NCBI GenBank assembly: GCA_016125265.1
Contig: WGMC01000013.1
Coordinates: 170,749-234,748, forward strand
From: Planctomycetaceae bacterium
GTDB taxonomy: Bacteria; Planctomycetota; UBA1135; GCA-002686595
Reading direction: 5' to 3'
Length of the DNA stretch: 64,000 bases
Below the pieces are notes generated by a model. It made no database searches, was not told where the DNA came from, and worked only from the letters and a program-made list of their open reading frames with translations. Positions 53,717 through 62,103 of this stretch are shown here, one piece after another (within the stretch, counting starts at the first letter, position 1; each line of letters starts with the position of its first letter). The position numbers and the translations under genes are program-made.

Positions 53717-54439
53717 TCAGGCGTCGACGCGCAGTTGCTGCAGCAGCAGTTGGCGCACTTCGGTCGGGTTCACACCGGCGCGGCGCAGCAGCGACGTGAG
53801 CATGCGGTCCGTGTCGTCGAGCAGCGCCAGCACCAGGTGCGGCGTGCCCGCGGGACCGTGGCCGTAGCGCTGCGCGAGCGCGCTGGCTGCGTTCAGGACC
53901 CGCTGGCCACTCTCGGTCATGCGGCTGTTCGGCGCGACGGTGCCGGGCACGGCCTGGCCGGCAGTGGCCGCCGCGGCTTCGCGCGGACGCGCTTGGAAGA
54001 GCGGGTTCAGGCCCTCGATCACACGTTTGGCGTCGATCGACTGCGGCGCGAGGCCCTTCACCAGGGGACCTTCGGGCTCCTGCATCAGTGCCGCCAAAAC
54101 GTGCTCCGTGCCGATCCCAGCGTGCCCCATCTGCTGCGCGCCGTTGATGGCGAGCTGCATGGCGCGCCCGGCCATCTCCTCGAAGCCCATGTTGGGCGGG
54201 AAGAAGCGCACCGGACCCGTGACGAGGCCTTCCTGCAGCGCCTGACCAAGGCTCGGGATATCGGCCCCGAGGCCCGCCAGCGACTGGGCCGCGGCGCAGG
54301 GCGGTTGCCCCTGGCCGTCGGTGGTCAGAAGACCAAGCGCCAGGTGGGCGGTGCCGATCTGGTGGAGGCCCTGGCGTTGGGCGATGAGGCGCGCCCGGTT
54401 GAGGGCGGCGCGCAGTTCGGGCTCGAAACGGTCTTGCAT
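53717..54439 (-). CDS. Stand-alone Clp N-domain protein
   Basis: 240 residues without an ATPase domain. It has repeated Clp_N helices: ARLIAQRQGLHQIGTAHLALGLL, AMQLAINGAQQMGHAGIGTEHVLAALM and ASALAQRYGHGPAGTPHLVLALL, the last followed by LLRRAGVNPTEVRQLLLQQL. In ClpA/B/C these modules bind adaptors and substrates. Alone, it might be a ClpC/ClpS-like adaptor; this is inference. TAGACT on the minus strand at 54470-54475 could drive it with a leader of about 25 bases. Confidence 0.82.
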   Translation of the reverse strand: MQDRFEPELRAALNRARLIAQRQGLHQIGTAHLALGLLTTDGQGQPPCAAAQSLAGLGADIPSLGQALQEGLVTGPVRFFPPNMGFEEMAGRAMQLAINGAQQMGHAGIGTEHVLAALMQEPEGPLVKGLAPQSIDAKRVIEGLNPLFQARPREAAAATAGQAVPGTVAPNSRMTESGQRVLNAASALAQRYGHGPAGTPHLVLALLDDTDRMLTSLLRRAGVNPTEVRQLLLQQLRVDA

Positions 54440-54494
54440 GGGAGGCGCGGGTCGGGGGTGCGGGGCGAACAGTCTACCCGTCGATGGCCGCCGC

Positions 54495-54500
54495 TACCCT
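54495..54500 (+). promoter_or_regulatory. -10-like hexamer TACCCT, 7 nt before GTG 54508
   Basis: TACCCT, AGTTGCC, GTG. With transcription starting near 54506, the ATG at 54484 could not be used. Confidence 0.5.
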
Positions 54501-54507
54501 AGTTGCC

Positions 54508-55023
54508 GTGGAGTTGCTGGCAGGTGAGGGCGTGAGGCTGCGGCCCTGGGCCCCGGGGGACGAGGGCGCCCTCGCGCGGGAGGCCAACCACCGCGAGGTC
54601 TGGCGCAACCTGAAGGACCGCTTCCCGCACCCCTACGGCCCCGTGGACGCGGTCGTGTGGATCGCGATGGCGGGCGCGATCGAGCCCAGCCCGCACCTTT
54701 GCATCGAGGTCGACGGCGCGGTCGTCGGCGGCATCGGCTGGGATCGCGGGCAAGACGTGTTCGCGCGCACGGGCGAGGTCGGGTACTGGCTGGGCCCGAG
54801 CCACTGGGGCAAGGGTGTGGCGACCCGCGCGCTCGTCGCGTTCACCGCGCACGTCCTCGAAAGCACCGACGTCGTGCGGCTGGAGGCCGGTGTGTTCGCC
54901 TGGAACGCGGCATCGGCGCGTGTGCTCGAGAAGGCTGGCTACCACCTCGAGTCGCGCCAGCGCAGCGCCGTGTGCAAGGACGGCCAGGTGACGGACCGTC
55001 TGCTGTACGTGCGGCTGCGTTAG
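54508..55023 (+). CDS. GNAT-family N-acetyltransferase, RimJ/RimL-like
   Basis: 171 residues. VRLRPWAPGDEGALAREANHREVWRNL is the usual start of the RimJ/RimL subgroup; GEVGYWLGPSHWGKGVATRALVAFTAHV contains the acetyl-CoA loop (GKGVAT) and LEAGVFAWNAASARVLEKAGYHLE the substrate-side helix. The acceptor could be a ribosomal protein N-terminus or a small amine. GTG 54508 is preferred over ATG 54484 because of the TACCCT element. Its stop overlaps the convergent oxidase stop by three bases. Confidence 0.9.
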   Translation: MELLAGEGVRLRPWAPGDEGALAREANHREVWRNLKDRFPHPYGPVDAVVWIAMAGAIEPSPHLCIEVDGAVVGGIGWDRGQDVFARTGEVGYWLGPSHWGKGVATRALVAFTAHVLESTDVVRLEAGVFAWNAASARVLEKAGYHLESRQRSAVCKDGQVTDRLLYVRLR

Positions 55024-56522
55024 GCCGAGGCGAACAGCCGGCGCCAGAGGTTCGTCGCGAAGAGCCCCGCGGGGTCGTATTCCTGTTTCAACGCGAGGAA
55101 CCGCTCGAGGTTGTCGCTCGGGAACATCGCGCGCGCTTGGTCGGCGCGCAGCACCAGGTCCTTGGCGAAGTAGAAGCGCCCGCCGCCCGACAACACGATG
55201 TCGGTGAGCTCGCTGCAGTGTTTCCAGAGCGCCTCGCGGTTTTCCGGCGTGACCCGGAAGTCCATCGCGAAGCTCCAACCGTCCATCGCGTGTGTCAGGA
55301 GGAACGGATCCGGACGGTGGCGTTTGAACACACCCAGGTACGGCGTGATGCCGCGCCAGTGGCAGTGTTTCAAGAGCTCCGTGTAGACCGCGTGGGCGGT
55401 TTCTTTGGGCACGAACGACTGGTATTGGATCAGGCCGCCCTTGCCGTAGGCCCACTTCCAGTTGGGCACGTAGTCGAGCAGGAAAGCAAAGCCCGCGTGG
55501 CTCTGGCGGTAGGGCTTGCGGCGCGCTTCCAGCATGCCGCTCCACACCTTGCTGCGGTTGATGAGCGACATGCCGAAGTCGTTGCAAAAGGGCGCCAAGA
55601 GGCGCCAGACTTCGCTCTTGGGGAAGACACCGAGGATGCGGCTGGGCAGTTCCTGGTGCTCGACGGTCAACGTGCGCTCTGGCGTGGGGTCCTCACCCGG
55701 CTTCAGGTAGCGCCCCACGTGGATCAGGCCGCGCCCGAGCTGCTCGTCCTTGCCAAAACAGTCGATCCAGCCCACCAGGTAGTCCGCCGTCGACTTCTGC
55801 TGTTCAAAGTGCGCCATCATCTCGCCCAGGTTGCGGGTCGAGATCGCGCTGACTTCCATTTCGCCCGAGTGGACTTTCTTGGTCTCGAGCACGATGCGCG
55901 TGAACAGCCCGAGCATGCCAAAGCCGCCGATGGCCGCGTGGAACAGTTCGCTGTTCTGCTCGCGGTTCGCGGTCACGACTTCGCCCGATGCGAGCAAGAG
56001 ATCGAACTCGCGGATCGCGTCGCCGAAGGTGCCCACGGCGAAGTTGTTCTTGCCGTGGATGTTCATGGAGGCCGCACCGGCCGCCGTGGGGAACATCGTG
56101 CCGGAGACGACCTTCGGCCAATACCCCTTGGGCAGGATGTGCTGCCACAGGTCCTTGATTGTCACGCCGGGTTCGAGCTCGGCCACGCCCGTCGCCGCGT
56201 CGAAACCGAGGATGCGGCCAAAACGGCTGGTATCGACCACGCGGCCGCCCTGGTTGACACTGGCGTCGCCGTAGCTGCAACCCGAACCGCGCGGGCCGAT
56301 CGTCGCGCCGTCCCGTTGGCTCTGCACCACCGCCGCGCGCAACTCGTCCAGGTTGCGCGGACGCAGCACCCGACTCGGCGCGCCCACGGCCATGCCCCAG
56401 CCTTCGACGTGTTCGAGTGCCGAGGGCGCCGCGGCGCGACCCGGTTCGGGGGATGCGGGGCGGCGCATTTGGCGAGCGAGGGCCTGGGCCTCGGGATCGG
56501 GACCTGTGCGCGGGTCGGACAT
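55020..56522 (-). CDS. FAD-binding oxidoreductase, DprE1-like
   Basis: 500 residues. The FAD-binding PP-loop is IGPRGSGCSYGDASVNQGGRV, followed by GVAELEPGVTIKDLWQHIL, FPTAAGAASMNIHGKNN and AIGGFGMLGLFTRIVLET, the vanillyl-alcohol-oxidase type fold. The C-terminal part (GLFATNLWRRLF ending) is of the aldonolactone oxidase kind. No His sits in the position for covalent FAD. It starts seven bases after the stop of an SDR whose tail resembles DprE2, so the pair could oxidise and re-reduce the 2' position of a polyprenyl-phosphoryl ribose, giving the arabinose epimer. The alternative is a generic sugar-lactone oxidase. Confidence 0.75.
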   Translation of the reverse strand: MSDPRTGPDPEAQALARQMRRPASPEPGRAAAPSALEHVEGWGMAVGAPSRVLRPRNLDELRAAVVQSQRDGATIGPRGSGCSYGDASVNQGGRVVDTSRFGRILGFDAATGVAELEPGVTIKDLWQHILPKGYWPKVVSGTMFPTAAGAASMNIHGKNNFAVGTFGDAIREFDLLLASGEVVTANREQNSELFHAAIGGFGMLGLFTRIVLETKKVHSGEMEVSAISTRNLGEMMAHFEQQKSTADYLVGWIDCFGKDEQLGRGLIHVGRYLKPGEDPTPERTLTVEHQELPSRILGVFPKSEVWRLLAPFCNDFGMSLINRSKVWSGMLEARRKPYRQSHAGFAFLLDYVPNWKWAYGKGGLIQYQSFVPKETAHAVYTELLKHCHWRGITPYLGVFKRHRPDPFLLTHAMDGWSFAMDFRVTPENREALWKHCSELTDIVLSGGGRFYFAKDLVLRADQARAMFPSDNLERFLALKQEYDPAGLFATNLWRRLFASA

Positions 56523-56529
56523 GACGGAT

Positions 56530-57360
56530 TTAGAAGTTGAGCTTGCGGAAGACGAAACTCGGGATGAGTTTGATCGTGGTGCCCACGAAGAACCATCGGC
56601 CGGGCACGTAGCGGGTGTTCACACGTTTGCGCGCCGCAGACAGGATTTGGCGCGCGGCCTCCTCGGCGGAGATCAGCCAGAAGAGGCCCTTCATGCCCTG
56701 CGTCATCGCCGTATCGACGAATCCCGGTTTGATCGTGCACACGTGCACATCGACTTCCGAGAGTCGGTTGCGCAGGGCCTCCAGGTACGTGTTCATGAAC
56801 GCCTTGCTGGCGCAATAGACCGGGAAACCCTTGCGGCCCCGGTCGCCGGCGATCGAGCTGATGCCGACCAACGTGCCGCGCCGCTGCGTCGTGAAAAGAT
56901 GCGCGGCGAGGTTGCCCCACGCCACCAGGCCCGCGCAGTTGACGTCGAGCACGGAGAGGTCCTTGTCGGTCGGATACTCGGTGCGCTCCAGCTTCGGCAT
57001 CACCCCCGCGGCGTAGATGAAGAGGTCCAGGCCGCCCAAGCCGAGCACCAGCTCCTCGAACATGGCCGGCGCCGCGCCCGCGTCGGAGGCGTCCACGGCG
57101 CGCACGGTCACGGCGCCGCCGGCGGCGCGCGCCACCGGCTCGAGCTCGGCCTTCAGGGTCTCGAGCTCGCCCGCCCGACGCGCCAAAGCGGCCACCTGGT
57201 AACCCTCGCGGGCCAACTGGCGCACCAGGGCGGCGCCCATTCCGGAACTGGCGCCGACCACGATGGCGCGCCGTTCGCCGACGGGGATGCCCTGCAGGTC
57301 CGGGGGTCGGGGCGGAATGGCCAGGGTCCGGGGTCCGGTCGGGGAGGCAGTCTCGGTCAC
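56530..57360 (-). CDS. Short-chain dehydrogenase, DprE2-like
   Basis: 276 residues. AIVVGASSGMGAALVRQLA is the cofactor site, FIYAAGVMP the NAG equivalent, GISSIAGDRGRKGFPVYCASKAFMNTYLEAL the Ser-Tyr-Lys site, and VCTIKPGFVDT the following strand. The C-terminus, RYVPGRWFFVGTTIKLIPS then VFRKL, closely resembles the IPxxxFRKL ending of mycobacterial DprE2. GTG 57360 is the first plausible start; GTG in GIPVGERRAIVV is an alternative. Neighbour of the DprE1-like gene, likely co-transcribed with it; TAGCCT on the minus strand (57423-57428) is a candidate promoter. Confidence 0.78.
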   Translation of the reverse strand: MTETASPTGPRTLAIPPRPPDLQGIPVGERRAIVVGASSGMGAALVRQLAREGYQVAALARRAGELETLKAELEPVARAAGGAVTVRAVDASDAGAAPAMFEELVLGLGGLDLFIYAAGVMPKLERTEYPTDKDLSVLDVNCAGLVAWGNLAAHLFTTQRRGTLVGISSIAGDRGRKGFPVYCASKAFMNTYLEALRNRLSEVDVHVCTIKPGFVDTAMTQGMKGLFWLISAEEAARQILSAARKRVNTRYVPGRWFFVGTTIKLIPSFVFRKLNF

Positions 57361-57504
57361 GGGGGCGATTCCCTGGGGTCGGGGGTGCGGCGTTCGGGGA
57401 GGCTCGGGGACGTTCCCGTCCGAGGCTACCCCATCGGCGGCCCCGCCGGTCGCCCGAGCCACGCCCTTGGAGTCGCGCGCGCCCCGTGGTCCCATGCCCG
57501 CCCC

Positions 57505-60500
57505 ATGTGCGCCACCGACTCCGACCGCCGCGGCCCGCGCCGCAACCTCGCCCTGCCGCTGCTCCTCGCCCTGGCCCTGGTCGCCTGCGACCGGGGGCCC
57601 AAACCGCCGGCCGCGACGCCCCCGGAGGTCCTGGCCGCCCGCGACCGGGCCGCGGCGCTCTTCGCGGAGGAGTACGTGACCGAGGCCGAAGCGGTGCTCC
57701 TGCCCCTTCTGGACCGCCGTCCGGTGGACCCCGACGACCTGGTCGCGGTGGCCATCTGCCGACTCGCGGGCAACCTGGGCGGCCAGGACGTGGAGCCGCT
57801 CGTGGAGTTGCTCGAGCGCGCCCGAGAACTGGCGCCCGACGACCCCCGTGTGCACTTCAACCTGGGCCGATTGCGCTACGGCTGGGGCACGGATTGGGAG
57901 TTGGCGCTTCGGGACCTGCGCCGCGCGCGCGAACTGGCGCCCGGGGACGTGCCGACGCGCATCTTTTTGGCCCAACTCCTCATCAACCTTGCCCGCGAGG
58001 ACGGCGATGCGTCGCGTCTCGACGACGCCGCGGCGCTGCTCGCCGAAGTGCGCGAAGCGGGGCTCGAGGGCGCCGGCAGTTGGTACTTGACGGCGCTCTA
58101 CGTCAGTTGGGAGCTGGCGCTCGACCGCGACCGTCGCGACGAGGCAGCTGCGTACCTCGCGGAGTTCCGCGAGCTCGAAGCGCGCGGCATTCCGAAACCG
58201 ACACCCACGGACATCCAACGCGGCAATCTGGGTCGTCTCGTGCCGCCGGAGCCGGAATCGAACGCCGCGCCGGTGCTTAGTCCCCCCACGCTGGGCGCTC
58301 CGATCGCGTTGGCGGGAGCGGATCTGGTCGGCGATTGGCAGCGCCTCGTCCTCGGCACGGAGCGCGCTACGTGGCGCGGACTGACCGCCAAGGATCTCGG
58401 CGTACCGCCGCCGCCCGGCCGCAGCGCGGAGACGTACTTCGTCGCCGGCGAGGTGGGCCCGGCGGGTGTGCTCGCCAGCGATGGCGCACGCGCGATCCTC
58501 GTGGAGCCGCCCGACGACAGAGAAAACGGCGCGTGGAGCGCGCGCGAGATCTTGGCGGCGCCCCACGGCGCCGTGCTCGGCGCGGACCTGGACGGGGACT
58601 GGGAGGACCGCACCGCCCGCGAACCGGGAGTCAGCCAAGCCGAGTGGCTGCACGTGCCAACTTCGGGCGCGATCGTGTCCGTGGACGGAAGCTTTCGTTT
58701 GGGCTACGAGCCGCCCGGCGGCGTGCGCGATTGGCTCGCGGTGGATCTCGACCACGAAGGCGATCTCGACCTCTTGCTCTTGGACGGCGCGGGGCAGTTC
58801 CACTACCTGCGGTCCGACGGGGCCGAGGTGACGGGCGCTGGCGCCGAACGGCGTTCGGAGTACCGCTTCGAACCCGTTCCCCTCGGCGCGCCCGCGGGCC
58901 CGTACGAATGGGTCGTCGCCGAGGACTTCGACGACGACGGCGATACCGACATCCTGCTGGGTGGGCCCGATCGCATGGTGTGGCTCGACAGCCTGCGCCG
59001 CGACCGATTCCGCGACCAGAGCGAGCGCTTGCCCAAGGGCGTGGACGGCGCCGCACGACCGCTCGTGGGCGATTTCGACGGGGACGGTTTCCCGGACCTT
59101 TGGATGCCGGCGTCGGGGCAGTTGCTGCGCTCGCGGTTTGGCGGCGGTTTTGCGTTGGAAGCGGAGCAATCGGGAGCGCCCCGGCCGCCGAGGAACGCGC
59201 CCGTGGAGCTCGCGGACGTGGATCTCGACGGGTCCGCGGACGCGGTTTGGATCGACGGGCGGGGCGACCTCGTCGGGCTCTTGGCCCTCGGCCAGACGCA
59301 CCAACGGGCGCTCGCGCCGTTGCCACTCGCCGCGCGGCCGGGTCCGCTGCTTGTCGCGGACGTCGACGGTGACCTGTCGCTCGAGGTGGTCCACGTGGAC
59401 CGCGCGGGCCGGCTCGCGGCGCGCCGATTGCACGGGCAGGGTGGGCGAGGCCTGCGACTCGCGCTGCGCGGCATCAAGGACACGAGCCGCGGTGTCGGCG
59501 CGAAGGTGGAGGTGCGCGCGGGTGCGCACTACCAAAAACTGCGCTGGTACGGCGAGCCGGTGTTGATCGGCCTCGGGCAGAACGCCGCCGCCGACGTCGT
59601 GCGTGTGACTTGGCCCAACGGCGTCGTGCAGACGCTGCTCGATGCGCGGGCCGGCGAAACGCGTGTGCTCGAACAGACCGAAGGCCTGATCGGATCGTGC
59701 CCGTTCCTCTACACGTTCGACGGGGAGCGCTTCGTGTTCGTGACGGACGTGCTCGGCATCACGCCGCTGGGATTGCCGATGGCACCTGGCATGCTCGTGC
59801 CGCCGGATTCGGACGAGTACGTGCTCGTGCGCGGCGAACAACTGCGGCCCAAGGACGGCGAACTCGTGATGCAGTTCACCGAGGAGTTGCGCGAGGTCAC
59901 GTACTTGGACCAAGCGCGCCTCCTCGCCATCGACCACCCCATCGGCACCGAGGTGTTCCCCAACGAGCGCTTCACGTTCCCGCCCTTCCCCGTGCACGAA
60001 GTGCACCAGGTGGAAGCGCCGCTCGCGCCGCTCGCGGCCGTCGACCAGGCGGGCCGCGATTGGGCCACGGAGTTGGCCGCCGAGGACAACCGCTTTGCGG
60101 TCCCGTTCGAGGCGCAGCGGGGCCAGTTCATGGGCCTCGCTACACCGCACAGCCTCGAACTTTCGTTCGACCCTGCGAGCGTGGCCGACGCCGAGCGCCT
60201 GCGCCTCGTGATGTGCGGCTGGTTCTACTGGACCGATGCGTCGGTGAACATGGCCGCTGCGCGGCACCCGGACGTGGAGTTCGTACCGCCGATGCTCGAA
60301 GTCCCCGACGGCAAGGGCGGTTGGCGCGCCGCGGGTCCGCCGATCGGATTCCCCGCGGGCAAGCTCAAGACCATGGTCCTCGACGTGACGGATCTGCTGG
60401 TGAAGGAGGATCCGCGGCTGCGGCTCACGTCGACGCTGCGCCTCTATTGGGATGCGATCCGCCTCGACACGACGCCGGGTGCCGGCGAGCGACGCGAAAC

Positions 60501-61011
60501 GGCGCTGGAACCCAAGCGCGCGCAGCTTTGGGAGCGAGGCTTCTCGCAAACCGTGTGGTTGCACGAAGAGGAGCGCCTCGAGTGGTTCGACTGGGAGCAA
60601 CTGGCCGAGGAGCCCCGCTGGAACCAACACCCGGGGCTCTACACGCGGTTCGGCGACGTGCTCGAACTGGTCGGCGCGACGGACAACCGCTTTGCGATCC
60701 TCGGCGCCGGCGACGCGCTCGAACTGGCCTTCGACGCGCGCGAGTTGCCGCCCGTCCCCGACGGTTGGCGCCGCGACTACCTCGTCTACTTCAGCGGCTG
60801 GGCGAAGGACCGCGACCCCAACACCGAGGAGGCGCTCTTCGTCGAACCGCTGCCGTTCCACGGCATGTCCGGTTACCCGTACGGCGCGGACGAGAAGTAC
60901 CCCGAGACCCCCGAACTCGACGACTACCGCCGCGTGTGGAACACCCGCGGCGCGAAGCAGTGGATCGAATCGATTGCGCCCCACGCGGGCCGCGCGAAGT
61001 CCAACCCATGA
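57505..61011 (+). CDS. CRTAC1-like lipoprotein with TPR, FG-GAP and ASPIC/UnbV domains
   Basis: 1168 residues. A lipoprotein signal ends LALVAC (Cys28). Residues about 45-230 are TPR-like helices (LAPDDPRVHFNLGRLRYGWG, LAPGDVPTRIFLAQLLINLA). About 270-640 carry FG-GAP/VCBS repeats with calcium-type loops (DLDGDWED, DLDHEGDLDLLLLD, DFDDDGDTDILLGG, DFDGDGFPDLW, DVDLDGSADAVW, DVDGDLSLEVV), a beta-propeller. About 659-717 is the ASPIC/UnbV module (GVGAKVEVRAGAHYQKL, LGQNAAADVVRVTWPNGVVQ). The last 440 residues are a further, unrecognised domain with WFYWTDAS and HEEERLEWFDW. Its stop overlaps the LpxR start. A surface binding or assembly role is likely. Confidence 0.85.
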   Translation: MCATDSDRRGPRRNLALPLLLALALVACDRGPKPPAATPPEVLAARDRAAALFAEEYVTEAEAVLLPLLDRRPVDPDDLVAVAICRLAGNLGGQDVEPLVELLERARELAPDDPRVHFNLGRLRYGWGTDWELALRDLRRARELAPGDVPTRIFLAQLLINLAREDGDASRLDDAAALLAEVREAGLEGAGSWYLTALYVSWELALDRDRRDEAAAYLAEFRELEARGIPKPTPTDIQRGNLGRLVPPEPESNAAPVLSPPTLGAPIALAGADLVGDWQRLVLGTERATWRGLTAKDLGVPPPPGRSAETYFVAGEVGPAGVLASDGARAILVEPPDDRENGAWSAREILAAPHGAVLGADLDGDWEDRTAREPGVSQAEWLHVPTSGAIVSVDGSFRLGYEPPGGVRDWLAVDLDHEGDLDLLLLDGAGQFHYLRSDGAEVTGAGAERRSEYRFEPVPLGAPAGPYEWVVAEDFDDDGDTDILLGGPDRMVWLDSLRRDRFRDQSERLPKGVDGAARPLVGDFDGDGFPDLWMPASGQLLRSRFGGGFALEAEQSGAPRPPRNAPVELADVDLDGSADAVWIDGRGDLVGLLALGQTHQRALAPLPLAARPGPLLVADVDGDLSLEVVHVDRAGRLAARRLHGQGGRGLRLALRGIKDTSRGVGAKVEVRAGAHYQKLRWYGEPVLIGLGQNAAADVVRVTWPNGVVQTLLDARAGETRVLEQTEGLIGSCPFLYTFDGERFVFVTDVLGITPLGLPMAPGMLVPPDSDEYVLVRGEQLRPKDGELVMQFTEELREVTYLDQARLLAIDHPIGTEVFPNERFTFPPFPVHEVHQVEAPLAPLAAVDQAGRDWATELAAEDNRFAVPFEAQRGQFMGLATPHSLELSFDPASVADAERLRLVMCGWFYWTDASVNMAAARHPDVEFVPPMLEVPDGKGGWRAAGPPIGFPAGKLKTMVLDVTDLLVKEDPRLRLTSTLRLYWDAIRLDTTPGAGERRETALEPKRAQLWERGFSQTVWLHEEERLEWFDWEQLAEEPRWNQHPGLYTRFGDVLELVGATDNRFAILGAGDALELAFDARELPPVPDGWRRDYLVYFSGWAKDRDPNTEEALFVEPLPFHGMSGYPYGADEKYPETPELDDYRRVWNTRGAKQWIESIAPHAGRAKSNP

Positions 61012-62024
61012 GGCACTTCGTTTTCGCGGCGGCCGCCGCGCTGCTCGCCACCGGCTGCGGCGCGGGCCGGGTCGGCGTCGTGCTCGACAACGACCTCTAC
61101 GGCCGCGTCACCGAGCGGGACCGGGACTACAGCCAGGGAGCGCGGGTCGAGTTCTCGCGCGCCCCGGCCCTGGCGTCGGATGGCGAGCGGCGCGTGCTGG
61201 GCGCACTCGAAGTGCTGCAGCTCACGCGCCCGGACGAAGACGACGAGCGCCAGCGGGCGTCCCTGCACACGTGGTTCTTGCGCCAGAGGATCTACACTCC
61301 CGGGCGCCTCGCAAGCTCCGAATACGACGAGGACGACCGGCCCTACGCGGGCTGGCTCGACGTCGGGCTCTTTCGCACCGACATGTGGCTCGATCCCGAC
61401 GACGGGCGGCGCCGGGACCGCTTGGAGCGCATCGGTGTGACCGTCGGTGTCACGGGATCCCCGAGCCTGGCGCGCGAGGTGCAGATCCCCTACCACGAGT
61501 GGATCAACGAGCCGCGCCCCAACGGCTGGCGCCACCAGATCCCCGACGAACCCACGCTCGGCGTCGAGGCGCTGACCCGCTCGCGCTGGCTCTTCCTGGA
61601 CAGCGATCCCGGACGCGAGGGTGCATTCGAGTTCGACAGTTCGTGGGAGGCCGATTGGCGGCTCGGCAACGGCGAAACCAGCGCGGGCGCGGGGTTGCTG
61701 ATGCGGTTCGGCGCGGACCTTCCGCGCGCCGAGGGCCTCGAAACCGATGGCCCCTGGCAGGACCCGGATGGGTCGGGGTTCTTCTTCCTCCGGTTGGGTG
61801 GCCGGGGAGTGCTCTGGGACGCGACGCTGGATGGGACCCTGTTCTCCGGCGGGCCGTCGATCGAGCGCGAACCGTGGCTGCTCGGCGCCGAGTTCGGCCT
61901 CGTGGCCCTGTGGCGCGGCTTTGCGATCGGCTACTCGTTCTTTGCGTCCACACGACAGTTCGAGGGCCAGGACGACATCCCGACTTACGGCCGGATCTCC
62001 CTGGGTTTTGCGGGTCTTTGGTAG
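61008..62024 (+). CDS. LpxR-like outer-membrane lipid A deacylase (DUF2219)
   Basis: 338 residues. MRHFVFAAAAALLATGCG is a signal, possibly lipoprotein (ATGC). The mature part opens GVVLDNDLYGRVTERDRDYSQGARVEFS, the LpxR N-D-x-x-x-x-x-x-D-x-x-Y-(S/T)-x-G block, and has DDRPYAGWLDVGL and IPYHEWINE in the expected order, then alternating beta strands ending ISLGFAGLW with a C-terminal aromatic, as for a beta-barrel. LpxR removes the 3' acyloxyacyl group of lipid A. ATG 61008 overlaps the previous stop (ATGA), so it is translationally coupled to the CRTAC1-like gene. Confidence 0.83.
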   Translation: MRHFVFAAAAALLATGCGAGRVGVVLDNDLYGRVTERDRDYSQGARVEFSRAPALASDGERRVLGALEVLQLTRPDEDDERQRASLHTWFLRQRIYTPGRLASSEYDEDDRPYAGWLDVGLFRTDMWLDPDDGRRRDRLERIGVTVGVTGSPSLAREVQIPYHEWINEPRPNGWRHQIPDEPTLGVEALTRSRWLFLDSDPGREGAFEFDSSWEADWRLGNGETSAGAGLLMRFGADLPRAEGLETDGPWQDPDGSGFFFLRLGGRGVLWDATLDGTLFSGGPSIEREPWLLGAEFGLVALWRGFAIGYSFFASTRQFEGQDDIPTYGRISLGFAGLW

Positions 62025-62058
62025 TCCGCACCCGGAAGCAGAGCGCGGGTGAAAGGGG

Positions 62059-62064
62059 TAGGCT
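62059..62064 (+). promoter_or_regulatory. -10-like hexamer TAGGCT upstream of the Kelch gene
   Basis: It lies only three bases before the in-frame ATG 62068. Transcription would then begin at or after that ATG, which favours ATG 62104 as the real start with a leader of about 30 bases. Confidence 0.4.
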
Positions 62065-62103
62065 GGAATGCGGTTCCCTAGAACTCCCCCCCACTCCCCC
62101 TCC

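Noticed and set aside
57361..60984. Upstream extension of the DprE2-like SDR frame to 1484 residues
   Set aside because: The extra part is antisense to the FG-GAP/ASPIC lipoprotein; the SDR fold begins just after GTG 57360.
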